Below, one piece after another: positions 46,227 through 55,058 of a DNA stretch of 64,000 nucleotides; positions within the stretch are counted from its first letter, which is position 1; each line of letters starts with the position of its first letter. This stretch comes from Streptomyces sp. Ncost-T10-10d (GTDB taxonomy: Bacteria > Actinomycetota > Actinomycetes > Streptomycetales > Streptomycetaceae), in NCBI RefSeq assembly GCF_900091955.1, contig NZ_FMDF01000182.1, positions 62,001 to 126,000 of the forward strand, read 5' to 3'. The notes under the pieces were generated by a model, which was not told the origin of the DNA, searched no databases, and saw only the letters and a program-made list of their open reading frames with translations. Made by a program: the position numbers and the translations under genes.

Positions 46227-46940
46227 ATGCGCATTCCGGCGCATTCGGTATGCACGGCAATCCGTGACGACATCGTCTCCGGTGTCTTCGAACGCGGAAG
46301 CCGGCTCACCGAGGAGTTGCTGGCGCGCCGCTACGGGGTCTCCCGTGTCCCGGTACGGGAAGCGCTGCGCACCCTGGAGTCCGAGGGCTTCGTGGTCACC
46401 CGCCGGCACGCGGGCGCCTGTGTCGCCGAGCCCACCGAGGAGGAGGCCGCCGACCTCCTGGAGGTCCGGATGCTGCTGGAGCCGCTCGGTGCCGCGCGCG
46501 CCGCGCAGCGCCGCACCGAGGCGCATCTCAAAGTGTTGCGCGGTCTGGTCAGGCTCGGCCAGGAGCGGGCCCGGCGGGGCGAGGGGGAGGACCTGCGCTC
46601 ACTGGGCGGCTGGTTCCACGAGACGTTGGCGCAGGCCTCCGGCAGTCCCGGCCTGATCGCGCTGCTCACCCAGCTCCGGCACAAGACCGCCTGGATGTAC
46701 ACGGTCGAGCAGCCGGCCCGCCCGGTGGAATCCTGGGCCGAGCACGGGGCCATCGTGGACGCGGTGGCGCGGCGTGACGCGGAACGGGCCAGGGCGCTGG
46801 CCACCCAGCACGTCGAACGGGCCGCGGCCGCGCACCGGCTGCGCCGCGCCGACCGGCCCGGCCGCCGGCCCGACACCTCGCGCGCCGACCGGGTGAGGAC
46901 TTCGCAACAATCCGTAAACACCACAGGCGTTCGGAATTAA
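46227..46940 (+). CDS. GntR/FadR-family transcription regulator
   Basis: A 237-residue regulator. The winged helix is residues about 6-70 (AIRDDIVSGVFERGSRLTEELLARRYGVSRVPVREALRTLESEGFV). The FCD effector domain begins at about residue 80 (DLLEVRMLLEPLGAARAAQRR) and includes WFHETLAQASGSPGL and WAEHGAIVDAVARRD. This subtype often binds small organic acids through a metal ion held by His residues. GGCGGAGG precedes the ATG. It converges with ptsH. Confidence 0.88.
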   Translation: MRIPAHSVCTAIRDDIVSGVFERGSRLTEELLARRYGVSRVPVREALRTLESEGFVVTRRHAGACVAEPTEEEAADLLEVRMLLEPLGAARAAQRRTEAHLKVLRGLVRLGQERARRGEGEDLRSLGGWFHETLAQASGSPGLIALLTQLRHKTAWMYTVEQPARPVESWAEHGAIVDAVARRDAERARALATQHVERAAAAHRLRRADRPGRRPDTSRADRVRTSQQSVNTTGVRN

Positions 46941-47033
46941 TAATTACGCCGTATACAAGGAGTCGTGATTCCTGAGGGCTTTCTTTGGGCTGCCCGATTT
47001 TCCTCCGGTCGTCCCGGGTCGGGAATGTGAAAA

Positions 47034-47064
47034 AGCCGCGGCCTCCAATAAAGGTGCCGCGGCT
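47034..47064 (-). terminator. Terminator of ptsH
   Basis: Read on the minus strand, stem AGCCGCGGC pairs with GCCGCGGCT, followed by a run of T residues (GCTTTTTCAC). A normal intrinsic terminator 18 bp after the ptsH stop codon. Confidence 0.85.
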
Positions 47065-47081
47065 CTCTCGCAGGAAAAGGT

Positions 47082-47363
47082 TCAGACGGTCTCCGGGAGC
47101 TCGTCGAGCCCTTCGGCAACCAGCTTCGCCAGACGGTCCAGGGCGGCTTCGGAGTCGTCAGCCTCGGAGGCGAGCACGATCTCCTCGCCGCCGTGCGCGC
47201 CGAGACCGAGCACCGCGAGCATGGAGGCGGCGTTCACCGGGTTGCCGTCGGCCTTGGAGATCGTCACGGGGACGCCGGAAGCCGTAGCGGCACGGACGAA
47301 GATGGAAGCGGGGCGGGCGTGCAGGCCCTCGGCCCAACCGACGTTGACGCGGCGCTCAGCCAT
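47082..47363 (-). CDS. ptsH: Phosphocarrier protein HPr
   Basis: A 93-residue HPr, the phosphate carrier of the phosphotransferase sugar-uptake system. Phospho-His15 is in GLHARPASIFV, and Ser47 lies in NAASMLAVLGL, at the site where firmicutes phosphorylate HPr for carbon repression. Other features are the length and the LGAHGGEEIVL turn. The ATG at 47363 follows GAAGGG; an in-frame ATG at 47378 is poorly placed. The divergent gene (47536) is a Pat-type acetyltransferase. Confidence 0.95.
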   Translation of the reverse strand: MAERRVNVGWAEGLHARPASIFVRAATASGVPVTISKADGNPVNAASMLAVLGLGAHGGEEIVLASEADDSEAALDRLAKLVAEGLDELPETV

Positions 47364-47535
47364 GGTTCTGCCCTTCACGAATCAATGGTTGTCTAGACCA
47401 GTCTCTCATGTGGTGCGCGGTGCTCCGGCCGACCCGCGGCACGCCCGCAACCCGTGCTGCACCGCCGATCGGCCCCCTCAGACTGCCCCGGCCCCAAGGC
47501 CTACGCGACCGCTGACGGAGCCGTAGTCTTTGCGC

Positions 47536-50460
47536 ATGCAGCCCTCGCCGGAGCAGAGTCCGCATCACGCGTACCCCGACCACTGGGAAGCGGACGTCGT
47601 CCTCCGCGACGGAGGAACCGCCCGGATCAGGCCCATCACCACGGACGACGCCGAGCGGCTGGTCAGCTTCTACGAGCAGGTCTCCGACGAGTCGAAGTAC
47701 TACCGCTTCTTCGCCCCGTACCCGCGTCTGTCCGACAGGGACGTGCACCGCTTCACCCATCACGACTACGTCGACCGGGTGGGGCTCGCGGTCACGGTCG
47801 GCGGCGAGTTCATCGCGACCGTCCGCTACGACCGGATCGACGAGCGGGGCAGGCCCGCTTCCGCGCCCGCCGACGAGGCCGAGGTCGCCTTCCTCGTCCA
47901 GGACGCGCATCAGGGCCGGGGCGTGGCATCGGCGCTTCTCGAACACATCGCGGCCGTCGCCCGTGAGCGCGGCATCCGCCGTTTCGCTGCGGAGGTACTG
48001 CCCGCAAACAACAAGATGATCAAGGTGTTCCGGGACGCCGGGTACACCCAGCAGCGCAGCTTCGAGGACGGCTCCGTCCATCTCACCCTGGACCTCGAGC
48101 CGACCGCAGAGTCGCTCGCCGTGCAGCGTGGCCGTGAGCAGCGGGCCGAGGCGCGCTCCGTGCAACGGCTGCTCGCTCCCGGATCCGTCGCCGTCATCGG
48201 CGCGGGCCGCACTCCCGGCGGGGTCGGCCGCACGGTCCTGCGCAACCTTCTCGGGGCCGGCTTCACCGGCCGTACGTACGCAGTGAACCGCGCCTTCGCC
48301 GCCGACCAGGGCACGATCGACGGTGTCCCCGCCCACCGTTCCGTCGGTGAGATCGACGAACAGGTGGACCTCGCGGTCGTCGCCGTCCCGGCGGACCGGG
48401 TTCCGGAGGCCGTCGCCGACTGTGGTGAGCACGGCGTCCAGGGCCTGGTCGTCCTCTCCGCCGGATACGCCGAATGGGGCGCCGAAGGCAGGGAACGGCA
48501 GCGTGAACTGGTCCGACAGGCACGCTCGTACGGGATGCGGATCATCGGCCCGAACGCCTTCGGTGTGATCAACAACTCCGAAGCCGTCCGGTTGAACGCC
48601 TCCCTGGCCCCCGAGCCGCCCGCCCCCGGACGCATCGGCCTCTTCACCCAGTCCGGAGCGATCGGCATCGCGCTGCTCTCCGGGCTCTACCGGCGCGGCG
48701 CAGGTCTGTCCACCTTCATCTCCGCCGGCAACCGCGCCGACATCTCGGGCAACGACTTCCTGCAGTACTGGTACGAGGACCCGGACACCGATGTCGCCCT
48801 GCTGTACCTCGAATCGCTCGGCAACCCCCGCAAGTTCACCCGTCTTGCGCGACGCACCGCGGCCGTGAAGCCGGTGGTCGTGGTGAAGGGCGCCCGGCAC
48901 AGCGGCTCCACCCCGCCCGGCCATGCGGTACCGGTCAGCCGGATCCCGGACGCGACGGTCTCCGCGCTCATGCGGCAGGCGGGCGTGATCCGCGTCGACA
49001 CCGTGACGGAGATGGTCGATGCGGGTCTCCTCCTCGCCGATCAGCCCCTCCCGGCGGGCCCGCGGGTCGCGATCCTCGGCAACTCCGAATCGCTCGGCCT
49101 GCTCACGTACGACGCCTGCCTGGCCGAGGGGCTGCGCCCGCGCCCGCCCCGCGACCTCACCACCGCCGCCACCCCGCAGGACTTCCGGGATGCCCTGGCC
49201 GCGGCCCTCGCCGACGAGGGCTGCGACTCGGTGGTCGTGACGGCGATCCCGTGGGTGGGCGAGAACGGCGAGGCGGAATCGGGTGACGGCGAGGTGCTGG
49301 CGACCGCGCTGCACGCGGCCGCCGCGGCCGGTCCCGCCAAGCCGGTGGCCGTCGTCCATGTGGAGATCGGCGGCCTGGCGGAGGCCCTCGCCGCGGCCAC
49401 CAGCACGGTCGCACCGCCGCGTCGTTCGACACAGCCCTCCGCAGCCGCGACACCCCCGCGCGCCGGAGCCGTCACCACGACCGGCCCCGCCTCTGCGCAT
49501 ACCCCCTCAGCACCCGGAACCGGCGGCGGCACAGCCACCGCCGCCGACGATGCGGGCGCTGATGGCGGCCCTGGCATACGGACCGGCCGGATTCCCGCCT
49601 ACCCCGCCGCCGAACGGGCCGTGCGTGCCCTGGCCGAAGCGGTGAGGTACGCGCAGTGGCGACGGCAGGCCGCGGTGCCCGGCAAGGTGCCCGAGTTCCT
49701 CGACGACACCATCGACGAGCCGGGCGCCGCCGACCTGATCGACACCCTCCTCGGCCCCGACCCCGACCCACGGGGCAGACCGCTCGCCCCCGACGAGGGG
49801 CGCGAACTCCTGAGCCGCTACGGCATCACCGTACGGCCGACACTTCCGGCCCCCGACCCGGAAGCCGCTGTCGCCGCGGCGGCACAGCTCGGCTATCCCG
49901 TGGCGCTCAAGACCACCGCACCCCATCTGCGCCACCGTGCCGATCTGGGCGGTGTCCGGCTGGACCTCGCGAACGAGGGCGCGTTGCGCCGGGCGTACGG
50001 CGAACTGACCGACCTGCTCGGCAAGCCCGCCGAGCTCCAGCCCGTCGTCCAGGCCATGGCGCCGCGCGGCGTCGACACCGTCGTGCGGGCCACGATCGAC
50101 CCGGCTGCGGGTGCCGTCCTCTCCTTCGGGCTCGCAGGCGCGCCCTCCGAACTTCTCGGCGACACCGCCCACCGCCTGGTTCCGGCCACCGACCGCGACG
50201 TCGCCGAGCTGATCCGCTCCATCCGGGCGGCGCCGGTGCTGTTCGGCTGGCGTGGTGCGGCGCCCGTGGACACCGCGGCGCTGGAAGAGCTGCTGCTGCG
50301 GGTGTCCCGGCTGGTCGACGACCATCCCGAGGTGGTGTCCATCGCCCTGGAACCGGTCGTGGTCGCCACCCAGGAGCTGACCGTCCTCGGTGCGAGCGTC
50401 CGGCTCGCGCCGCCCCCGGCCCGCACCGACCTCGGCCCCCGCCGCCTCCCCAACTACTGA
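47536..50460 (+). CDS. Acetyltransferase (GNAT) fused to an ADP-forming acyl-CoA synthetase-like enzyme (Pat type)
   Basis: A 974-residue protein. The N-terminus is a GNAT domain (about residues 15-175; VAFLVQDAHQGRGVASALLEHIA is the acetyl-CoA loop). From about residue 200 comes an NDP-forming acyl-CoA synthetase: CoA-binding (SVAVIGAGRTPGGVGRTVL), ligase (GRIGLFTQSGAIGIALLSGL), and an ATP-grasp-like end (ELLSRYGITV...YPVALKTTAPHLRHRADLGG). A disordered Ala/Ser/Pro/Thr linker of about 60 residues lies near residues 630-690. The order matches Pat-type lysine acetyltransferases. It is divergent from ptsH. TAGTCT (47524-47529) sits 12 nt before the ATG, so the mRNA is probably leaderless. Confidence 0.9.
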   Translation: MQPSPEQSPHHAYPDHWEADVVLRDGGTARIRPITTDDAERLVSFYEQVSDESKYYRFFAPYPRLSDRDVHRFTHHDYVDRVGLAVTVGGEFIATVRYDRIDERGRPASAPADEAEVAFLVQDAHQGRGVASALLEHIAAVARERGIRRFAAEVLPANNKMIKVFRDAGYTQQRSFEDGSVHLTLDLEPTAESLAVQRGREQRAEARSVQRLLAPGSVAVIGAGRTPGGVGRTVLRNLLGAGFTGRTYAVNRAFAADQGTIDGVPAHRSVGEIDEQVDLAVVAVPADRVPEAVADCGEHGVQGLVVLSAGYAEWGAEGRERQRELVRQARSYGMRIIGPNAFGVINNSEAVRLNASLAPEPPAPGRIGLFTQSGAIGIALLSGLYRRGAGLSTFISAGNRADISGNDFLQYWYEDPDTDVALLYLESLGNPRKFTRLARRTAAVKPVVVVKGARHSGSTPPGHAVPVSRIPDATVSALMRQAGVIRVDTVTEMVDAGLLLADQPLPAGPRVAILGNSESLGLLTYDACLAEGLRPRPPRDLTTAATPQDFRDALAAALADEGCDSVVVTAIPWVGENGEAESGDGEVLATALHAAAAAGPAKPVAVVHVEIGGLAEALAAATSTVAPPRRSTQPSAAATPPRAGAVTTTGPASAHTPSAPGTGGGTATAADDAGADGGPGIRTGRIPAYPAAERAVRALAEAVRYAQWRRQAAVPGKVPEFLDDTIDEPGAADLIDTLLGPDPDPRGRPLAPDEGRELLSRYGITVRPTLPAPDPEAAVAAAAQLGYPVALKTTAPHLRHRADLGGVRLDLANEGALRRAYGELTDLLGKPAELQPVVQAMAPRGVDTVVRATIDPAAGAVLSFGLAGAPSELLGDTAHRLVPATDRDVAELIRSIRAAPVLFGWRGAAPVDTAALEELLLRVSRLVDDHPEVVSIALEPVVVATQELTVLGASVRLAPPPARTDLGPRRLPNY

Positions 50461-50587
50461 CCGGCGGCGCACCGTTTCGTCCCCGATCGCCGGACGGCCG
50501 CGAAACCGGGTCCCTTCACCGCTGGGCCCCGGTCGCCCTGCCGCACAACGTCCCCGGCAGTCATCCGTCCCCCGTAGGATGGTCCTC

Positions 50588-51184
50588 ATGGCAAAGACCG
50601 GTACGACGACCCAGGGGCTGCGCGCGGCGATCGAGCGCAGCGGCTACTACCCGGCCCTCGTGGCCGAGGCGGTGGAGGCCGCCGTGGGCGGTGAGCCGGT
50701 CGCTTCGTACCTGGTGCACCAGGAGACCACCTTCGACTCGAACGAGGTGCGCCGCCACGTCACGGTCCTGGTCCTGACGGACAACCGTTTCATCGTCAGC
50801 CACACCGACGAGCAGAACGCGGACACCAGCTCCCCGACGCCGTACGCCACGACCTCCACTGAGTCGGTCAAGCTCGACCGGATCTCGTCGGTCGTGGTCA
50901 GCCGTGTCGTGGCCAACCCCGAGAAGTACGTACCGGGCACGCTGCCCCGTGAGGTCGTCCTCACCATCGGATGGGGCGCGGTCTCCCGCATCGACCTGGA
51001 GCCGGCCGCCTGCGGCGACCCCAACTGCGAGGCCGACCACGGCTACACCGGCAGCTCCACCGCCGACGATCTGAGCCTGCGGGTCAGCGAGGCCGGTGAC
51101 GGCCCGGACACCGTGCGCCAGACCCTCGCCTTCGCCCAGGCGCTCTCCGAGGCCACGGCCGCGACCGCGGCGACCGGTCGCTGA
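50588..51184 (+). CDS. DUF5998 family protein
   Basis: A 198-residue soluble protein of the DUF5998 family found in actinomycetes. Conserved blocks include LRAAIERSGYYPALVAEAVEAAVGGEPVASYLVHQETTFD and DRISSVVVSRVVANPEKY. A later CGDPNCEADHGY could bind a metal (Cys-x4-Cys-x3-His). The function is unknown. TAGGAT (50575-50580) is 13 nt before the ATG, so the transcript is probably leaderless. Its stop codon overlaps the next start by one base (TGATG), so it is coupled to the phosphatase-superfamily gene. Confidence 0.85.
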   Translation: MAKTGTTTQGLRAAIERSGYYPALVAEAVEAAVGGEPVASYLVHQETTFDSNEVRRHVTVLVLTDNRFIVSHTDEQNADTSSPTPYATTSTESVKLDRISSVVVSRVVANPEKYVPGTLPREVVLTIGWGAVSRIDLEPAACGDPNCEADHGYTGSSTADDLSLRVSEAGDGPDTVRQTLAFAQALSEATAATAATGR

Positions 51185-52371
51185 TGGCCCAGCCGGCCTG
51201 GCAGGACCCCGTTCTGCTCCCCGTCGACACCGCCCCCGTCCCGGAGTACGGCAGCGGCTCGCTCTCCGATCTGCTGCCCACGCTCGCCGCCGGACAGGGC
51301 GTACCCGGCTTCACCGCCGCGATCCCCGAACTCACCCCTGCCGACCGGAACTGCGTGTTCCTGATAGACGGTCTCGGCTGGGAGCAGATCAAGGCCCACC
51401 CGGACGAGGCACCGTTTCTGCACTCACTGCTGCCCACTTCGCGCGGCGGCACCGGCCGTCCGATCACGGCGGGCTTCCCGGCCACCACCGCGACCTCGCT
51501 GGCCTCGGTCGGTACCGGACTTCCGCCGGGGGAGCACGGCCTCCCCGGCTACACCGCGCGCAATCCGGAGACCGGCGAGCTGATGAACCAGCTCCGCTGG
51601 CAGCCCTGGACCTCGCCGAAAGCCTGGCAGCCGTACCCCACCGTCTTCAAGCTCGCCGACGCCGCCGGTGTGCGCACCGCCCAGGTCTCCGCCCCCGCAT
51701 TCGAGCAGACTCCGCTCACCAAGATTGCGCTCAGCGGGGGTTCGTTCCTCGGCCGGCTGTCCGGCGAGGAGCGGATGGACGTCGCCGCCGAACGGCTTGC
51801 CGCAGGTGACCGGTCGCTCGTCTACACGTACTACAGCGAGGTCGACGGCAAGGGCCACCGCTTCGGCGTCGACTCCGACGCCTGGCGCGGACAGCTGATG
51901 TACGTGGACGGGCTGGCCCGGCGGCTGGCCGAACAGCTCCCGCCCCGCTCGGCCCTGTACATCACCGCCGACCACGGCATGATCGACATCCCCTTCGACG
52001 AGCAGTCCCGGATCGACTTCGACGAGGACTGGGAGCTGCGCGCGGGCGTCGCCCTGCTCGGCGGGGAGGGCCGAGCCCGTCATGTGTACGCCGTCCCGGG
52101 GGCCGAGAGCGATGTGCTGACCGTCTGGCGGGAAGTGCTCGGCGAGCAGTTCTGGGTGGCGAGCCGCGACGAGGCGATCGCGGCCGGCTGGTTCGGCCCG
52201 AAGATCGACGAACGTGTCCACGGCAGGATCGGCGACGTCGTCGCGGCGGCCCGCGACGACGTGGTGATCACCGCTTCGGTCAATGAGCCGCACGAGTCCG
52301 CGATGGTCGGCATGCATGGTTCCATGACCCCCGTCGAGCAACTCGTCCCGCTGCTCGAAGTACGCTCGTAG
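51184..52371 (+). CDS. Alkaline phosphatase-superfamily protein (nucleotide pyrophosphatase/phosphodiesterase type)
   Basis: A 395-residue member of the type I phosphodiesterase/nucleotide pyrophosphatase branch. The metal and nucleophile region is FLIDGLGWEQIK...GFPATTATSLASVGTGLPPGEHGL, with Thr in PATTATSLAS as the expected nucleophile. The second metal site is YTYYSEVDGKGHRFG and YITADHGMIDIP. There is no signal peptide, so it acts inside the cell. The start overlaps the DUF5998 stop codon, so both may act together. The natural substrate is unknown. Confidence 0.9.
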   Translation: MAQPAWQDPVLLPVDTAPVPEYGSGSLSDLLPTLAAGQGVPGFTAAIPELTPADRNCVFLIDGLGWEQIKAHPDEAPFLHSLLPTSRGGTGRPITAGFPATTATSLASVGTGLPPGEHGLPGYTARNPETGELMNQLRWQPWTSPKAWQPYPTVFKLADAAGVRTAQVSAPAFEQTPLTKIALSGGSFLGRLSGEERMDVAAERLAAGDRSLVYTYYSEVDGKGHRFGVDSDAWRGQLMYVDGLARRLAEQLPPRSALYITADHGMIDIPFDEQSRIDFDEDWELRAGVALLGGEGRARHVYAVPGAESDVLTVWREVLGEQFWVASRDEAIAAGWFGPKIDERVHGRIGDVVAAARDDVVITASVNEPHESAMVGMHGSMTPVEQLVPLLEVRS

Positions 52372-52452
52372 GCGCGTTTTCCCTCTCCAGGGTTCCCCCA
52401 CCACCCCTTCCCCTGCCCTGCTTCGCCCCGCCCGAAAGGTGCTCAGCCCCTC

Positions 52453-53103
52453 ATGCCCGAGCTTGTGTTCTTCTCCGGAACGATGGACTGCGGAAAGAGC
52501 ACGCTGGCGCTGCAGATCGGCCACAACCGTTCGGCGCGCGGCCTGCAAGGCGTGATCTTCACCCGTGACGACCGGGCGGGGGAGGGCAAGCTCTCCTCAC
52601 GTCTGGGGCTGGTCACCGAGGCCGTCGAGGCCGATGAGGGCATGGATCTGTACGCCCACCTGGTCGACCTCATCAGCCGGGGCGGCCGGGCGGACTACGT
52701 GATCGTGGACGAGGCGCAATTCCTGGCTCCCGTCCAGATCGACCAGCTCGCCCGTATCGTCGACGACCTCGGCATGGACGTCTTCGCGTTCGGCATCACC
52801 ACCGACTTCCGGACCAAGCTGTTCCCCGGGTCCCAGCGGCTGATCGAACTGGCCGACCGGGTCGAGACGCTCCAGGTCGAGGCGCTCTGCTGGTGCGGTG
52901 CCCGGGCCACGCACAACGCCCGGACGGTCGGCGGCGAGATGGTCGTCGAAGGTGCCCAGGTGGTCGTGGGGGACGTCAACCAGCAGGCGGGCGAGGTCGG
53001 TTACGAGGTGCTGTGCCGGCGTCATCACCAGCGCAGGACGACCAGCGCGAGCGCCCGCGCGGCCGCTCTCTCGCCGGACGTGCTGCCCGTCACCTCTGCC
53101 TGA
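52453..53103 (+). CDS. tdk: Thymidine kinase
   Basis: A 216-residue enzyme phosphorylating thymidine to dTMP. The P-loop is FFSGTMDCGKSTLAL (residues about 6-20), the DEAQF motif is in YVIVDEAQFLAP, and the thymidine lasso is GITTDFRTKLFPGS. Zinc ligands are in CWCGARATHNAR and CRRHHQRRT. This is the type II (bacterial/human TK1-like) family. It links to nrdJ and supplies salvage dTMP, although it is far from it. The upstream gene ends 81 bp before it, and no close ribosome-binding site is obvious. Confidence 0.95.
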   Translation: MPELVFFSGTMDCGKSTLALQIGHNRSARGLQGVIFTRDDRAGEGKLSSRLGLVTEAVEADEGMDLYAHLVDLISRGGRADYVIVDEAQFLAPVQIDQLARIVDDLGMDVFAFGITTDFRTKLFPGSQRLIELADRVETLQVEALCWCGARATHNARTVGGEMVVEGAQVVVGDVNQQAGEVGYEVLCRRHHQRRTTSASARAAALSPDVLPVTSA

Positions 53104-53146
53104 ACCATCCCCCCGGGCGTCCGACGAGGATGCTTAGGATGACGAT

Positions 53147-54025
53147 GTGAACACGGTGAGCGGAAAAGAGGCCGAGTCCGAATCGGGCCCGTCGGGCAGG
53201 GCGCAGCCGAGGCAGCTGATCGTGACGGTCTACGGGCTGTACGCGCGCGACACCGAAGGCTGGATGTCCGTGGCCTCGCTCATCCAGCTGCTTGCCGACC
53301 TCGGCGTCGAGGGGCCGACCGTCCGGTCCTCGGTCTCCCGGCTGAAGCGCGCCGGACTGCTCGAAGCCGAATCGGTCTCCGGAGCCGCCGGATACCGGAT
53401 CTCACCTGAGACCGAGCGGATTCTGCGCGACGGCGATCCGCGGATCTTCGCGGCGCGGCGGGCCACTGTGGACGAGGGCTGGGTGCTGGTCGTCTTCTCG
53501 GTGCCCGAGTCGGAACGCGCCAAGCGGCACACCCTGCGCACCCAGCTCACCCGGCTCGGCTTCGGTTCCGTGTCCGCCGGGGTGTGGATCGCCCCGGGAC
53601 ATGCGCACGACGAGGCGGAGGACATGCTGGCCCGGCACGGGCTGCGCTCGTACGCCGACCTCTTCCGGGCCGACTATCTGTCGGTGGGCGGGGGCACGGA
53701 CGGGAGCGGGGACCTTGCGGCGAAGGTGCGCTCCTGGTGGGACACCGTCCGGCTGCAGCAGCTGTACGTCGAATTCCTCGCGGTGCACCGTCCGGTGGCC
53801 GAACGGATCGCGAGCGGAAGTTCCGTGACGGACCGCGAGGCGTTCACGACGTACATCAGGGTCCTCACCGACTGGCGCCGGCTCGTCTACCTCGACCCCG
53901 GTGTTGCGCGTGAGCTGCTGCCGGCCGAGTGGAGCGGAACCGAGGCGTCCGAGCTCTTCGACGAATTGCACGCCCGGCTCGCCGGCCCCGCCCATCGGCA
54001 TGTCGAACGGGTCCGGGCCGGCTGA
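53147..54025 (+). CDS. PaaX-like transcription regulator
   Basis: A 292-residue regulator. The N-terminal winged helix is at about residues 24-90 (LIVTVYGLYARDTEGWMSVASLIQLLADLGVEGPTVRSSVSRLKRAGLL). The PaaX central domain follows (VLVVFSVPESERAKRHTLRTQLTRLGFG) and the C-terminal effector domain ends with YVEFLAVHRPVAERI. PaaX controls phenylacetate degradation genes; no paa operon is visible here, so its effector is unknown. The GTG at 53147 lies 12 nt after the first base of TAGGAT (53135-53140), suggesting a leaderless mRNA. Confidence 0.88.
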   Translation: MNTVSGKEAESESGPSGRAQPRQLIVTVYGLYARDTEGWMSVASLIQLLADLGVEGPTVRSSVSRLKRAGLLEAESVSGAAGYRISPETERILRDGDPRIFAARRATVDEGWVLVVFSVPESERAKRHTLRTQLTRLGFGSVSAGVWIAPGHAHDEAEDMLARHGLRSYADLFRADYLSVGGGTDGSGDLAAKVRSWWDTVRLQQLYVEFLAVHRPVAERIASGSSVTDREAFTTYIRVLTDWRRLVYLDPGVARELLPAEWSGTEASELFDELHARLAGPAHRHVERVRAG

Positions 54026-54048
54026 CCCGCCCCCGCAGCCCCGGCGGC

Positions 54049-54825
54049 TCAGCGAGCGGCCGTGCATACGATCGTGAACACCGCGCCCTCAGGGTCCGCC
54101 ACGGTCGCCACCCGGCCGCTCGACCCATCCCGGACCGGCTGCAGGATGTATCCGCCGAGCTCCACCACGCGGTGCGCGGCCGCGTCGGTGTCGGTGACCT
54201 CGAAGTACGTCATCCAGTGCGGGCCCCGGTCGCGCGGCAGGGCGTGGCCCACGCCGTGCAGCGAGGCCACGGGACGGCTGTTCAGATGCAGGGTCTGGTA
54301 GTCGAAGTCGGCCGAGACGACCGCCTCCGCCTCATAGCCGAAAACCGTCTGGTAGAACTTGCAGACCGTCGAGGTCTCGCTGGTCACCAGCTCGTTCCAG
54401 ACCGGTGTGCCGTGGGCTCCCGCGAGCGCCGTACCGACGTGCGCGGCCGCCTGCCAGATCCCGAAGACCGCGCCGCTGGGGTCGGAAGCGATGGCGAGCC
54501 GGCCCGCCTCGCCCGCGTCCAGCGGTCCGACGGCGACCGTGCCGCCGCAGGAGCGGATCATCTCCGCCGTGACATCGGCGTCGTCGGTGGCCAGATAGGT
54601 GGTCCAGGCGACCGGCAGATGGCGGTCGGGCGGCAGCTGTCCGAGGCCCGCGACCACTTTCCCGTCGATCAGCGCGCGGACGTACGGACCCAGCTGGTCC
54701 GGGCCGGGCACGAACTCCCAGCCGAACAGATCGGCGTAGAAGGCCTGGGTCGCGCTCAGGTCGTGCACGATCAGACTCACCCAGCATGGTGTTCCGGGCG
54801 TGCGCCGGGCGGCAGCCTCGGTCAT
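54049..54825 (-). CDS. VOC (glyoxalase/dioxygenase-like) family protein with two repeats
   Basis: A 258-residue protein with two VOC modules: residues about 11-115 (CWVSLIVHDLSATQAFYADLFGW...) and about 135-255 (VWNELVTSETSTVCKFYQTVFGY...VFTIVC). Typical ends ASDPSGAVFGIWQ and VADPEGAVFTIV are seen in each half. Metal ligands are not all at the usual positions, so an enzymatic role is not proven. The ATG at 54825 follows GAGGAG. It is divergent from a rhodanese gene across 233 bp and convergent with the PaaX-type gene. Confidence 0.85.
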   Translation of the reverse strand: MTEAAARRTPGTPCWVSLIVHDLSATQAFYADLFGWEFVPGPDQLGPYVRALIDGKVVAGLGQLPPDRHLPVAWTTYLATDDADVTAEMIRSCGGTVAVGPLDAGEAGRLAIASDPSGAVFGIWQAAAHVGTALAGAHGTPVWNELVTSETSTVCKFYQTVFGYEAEAVVSADFDYQTLHLNSRPVASLHGVGHALPRDRGPHWMTYFEVTDTDAAAHRVVELGGYILQPVRDGSSGRVATVADPEGAVFTIVCTAAR

Positions 54826-55058
54826 CGTCACTCTCTCCTCGGACCATCGTGGTGGCCGTACGGGGGGAACGGGGCCGGTGTGCCGCCGTGCGGTACAGGA
54901 TGTGTACGCCCCGTGCAGATGCTTGCACCACCCGGCGCACGATGTGCCCCGGCCGCGCCGCACTTTCCGGGATCTCGACAGAGAGAGACCGATTTAATGC
55001 GATACGTCCGTTTCGAAGGTGTTACGGGCGGGGCGGCTCCTGCGCGAGGATGGCACCC

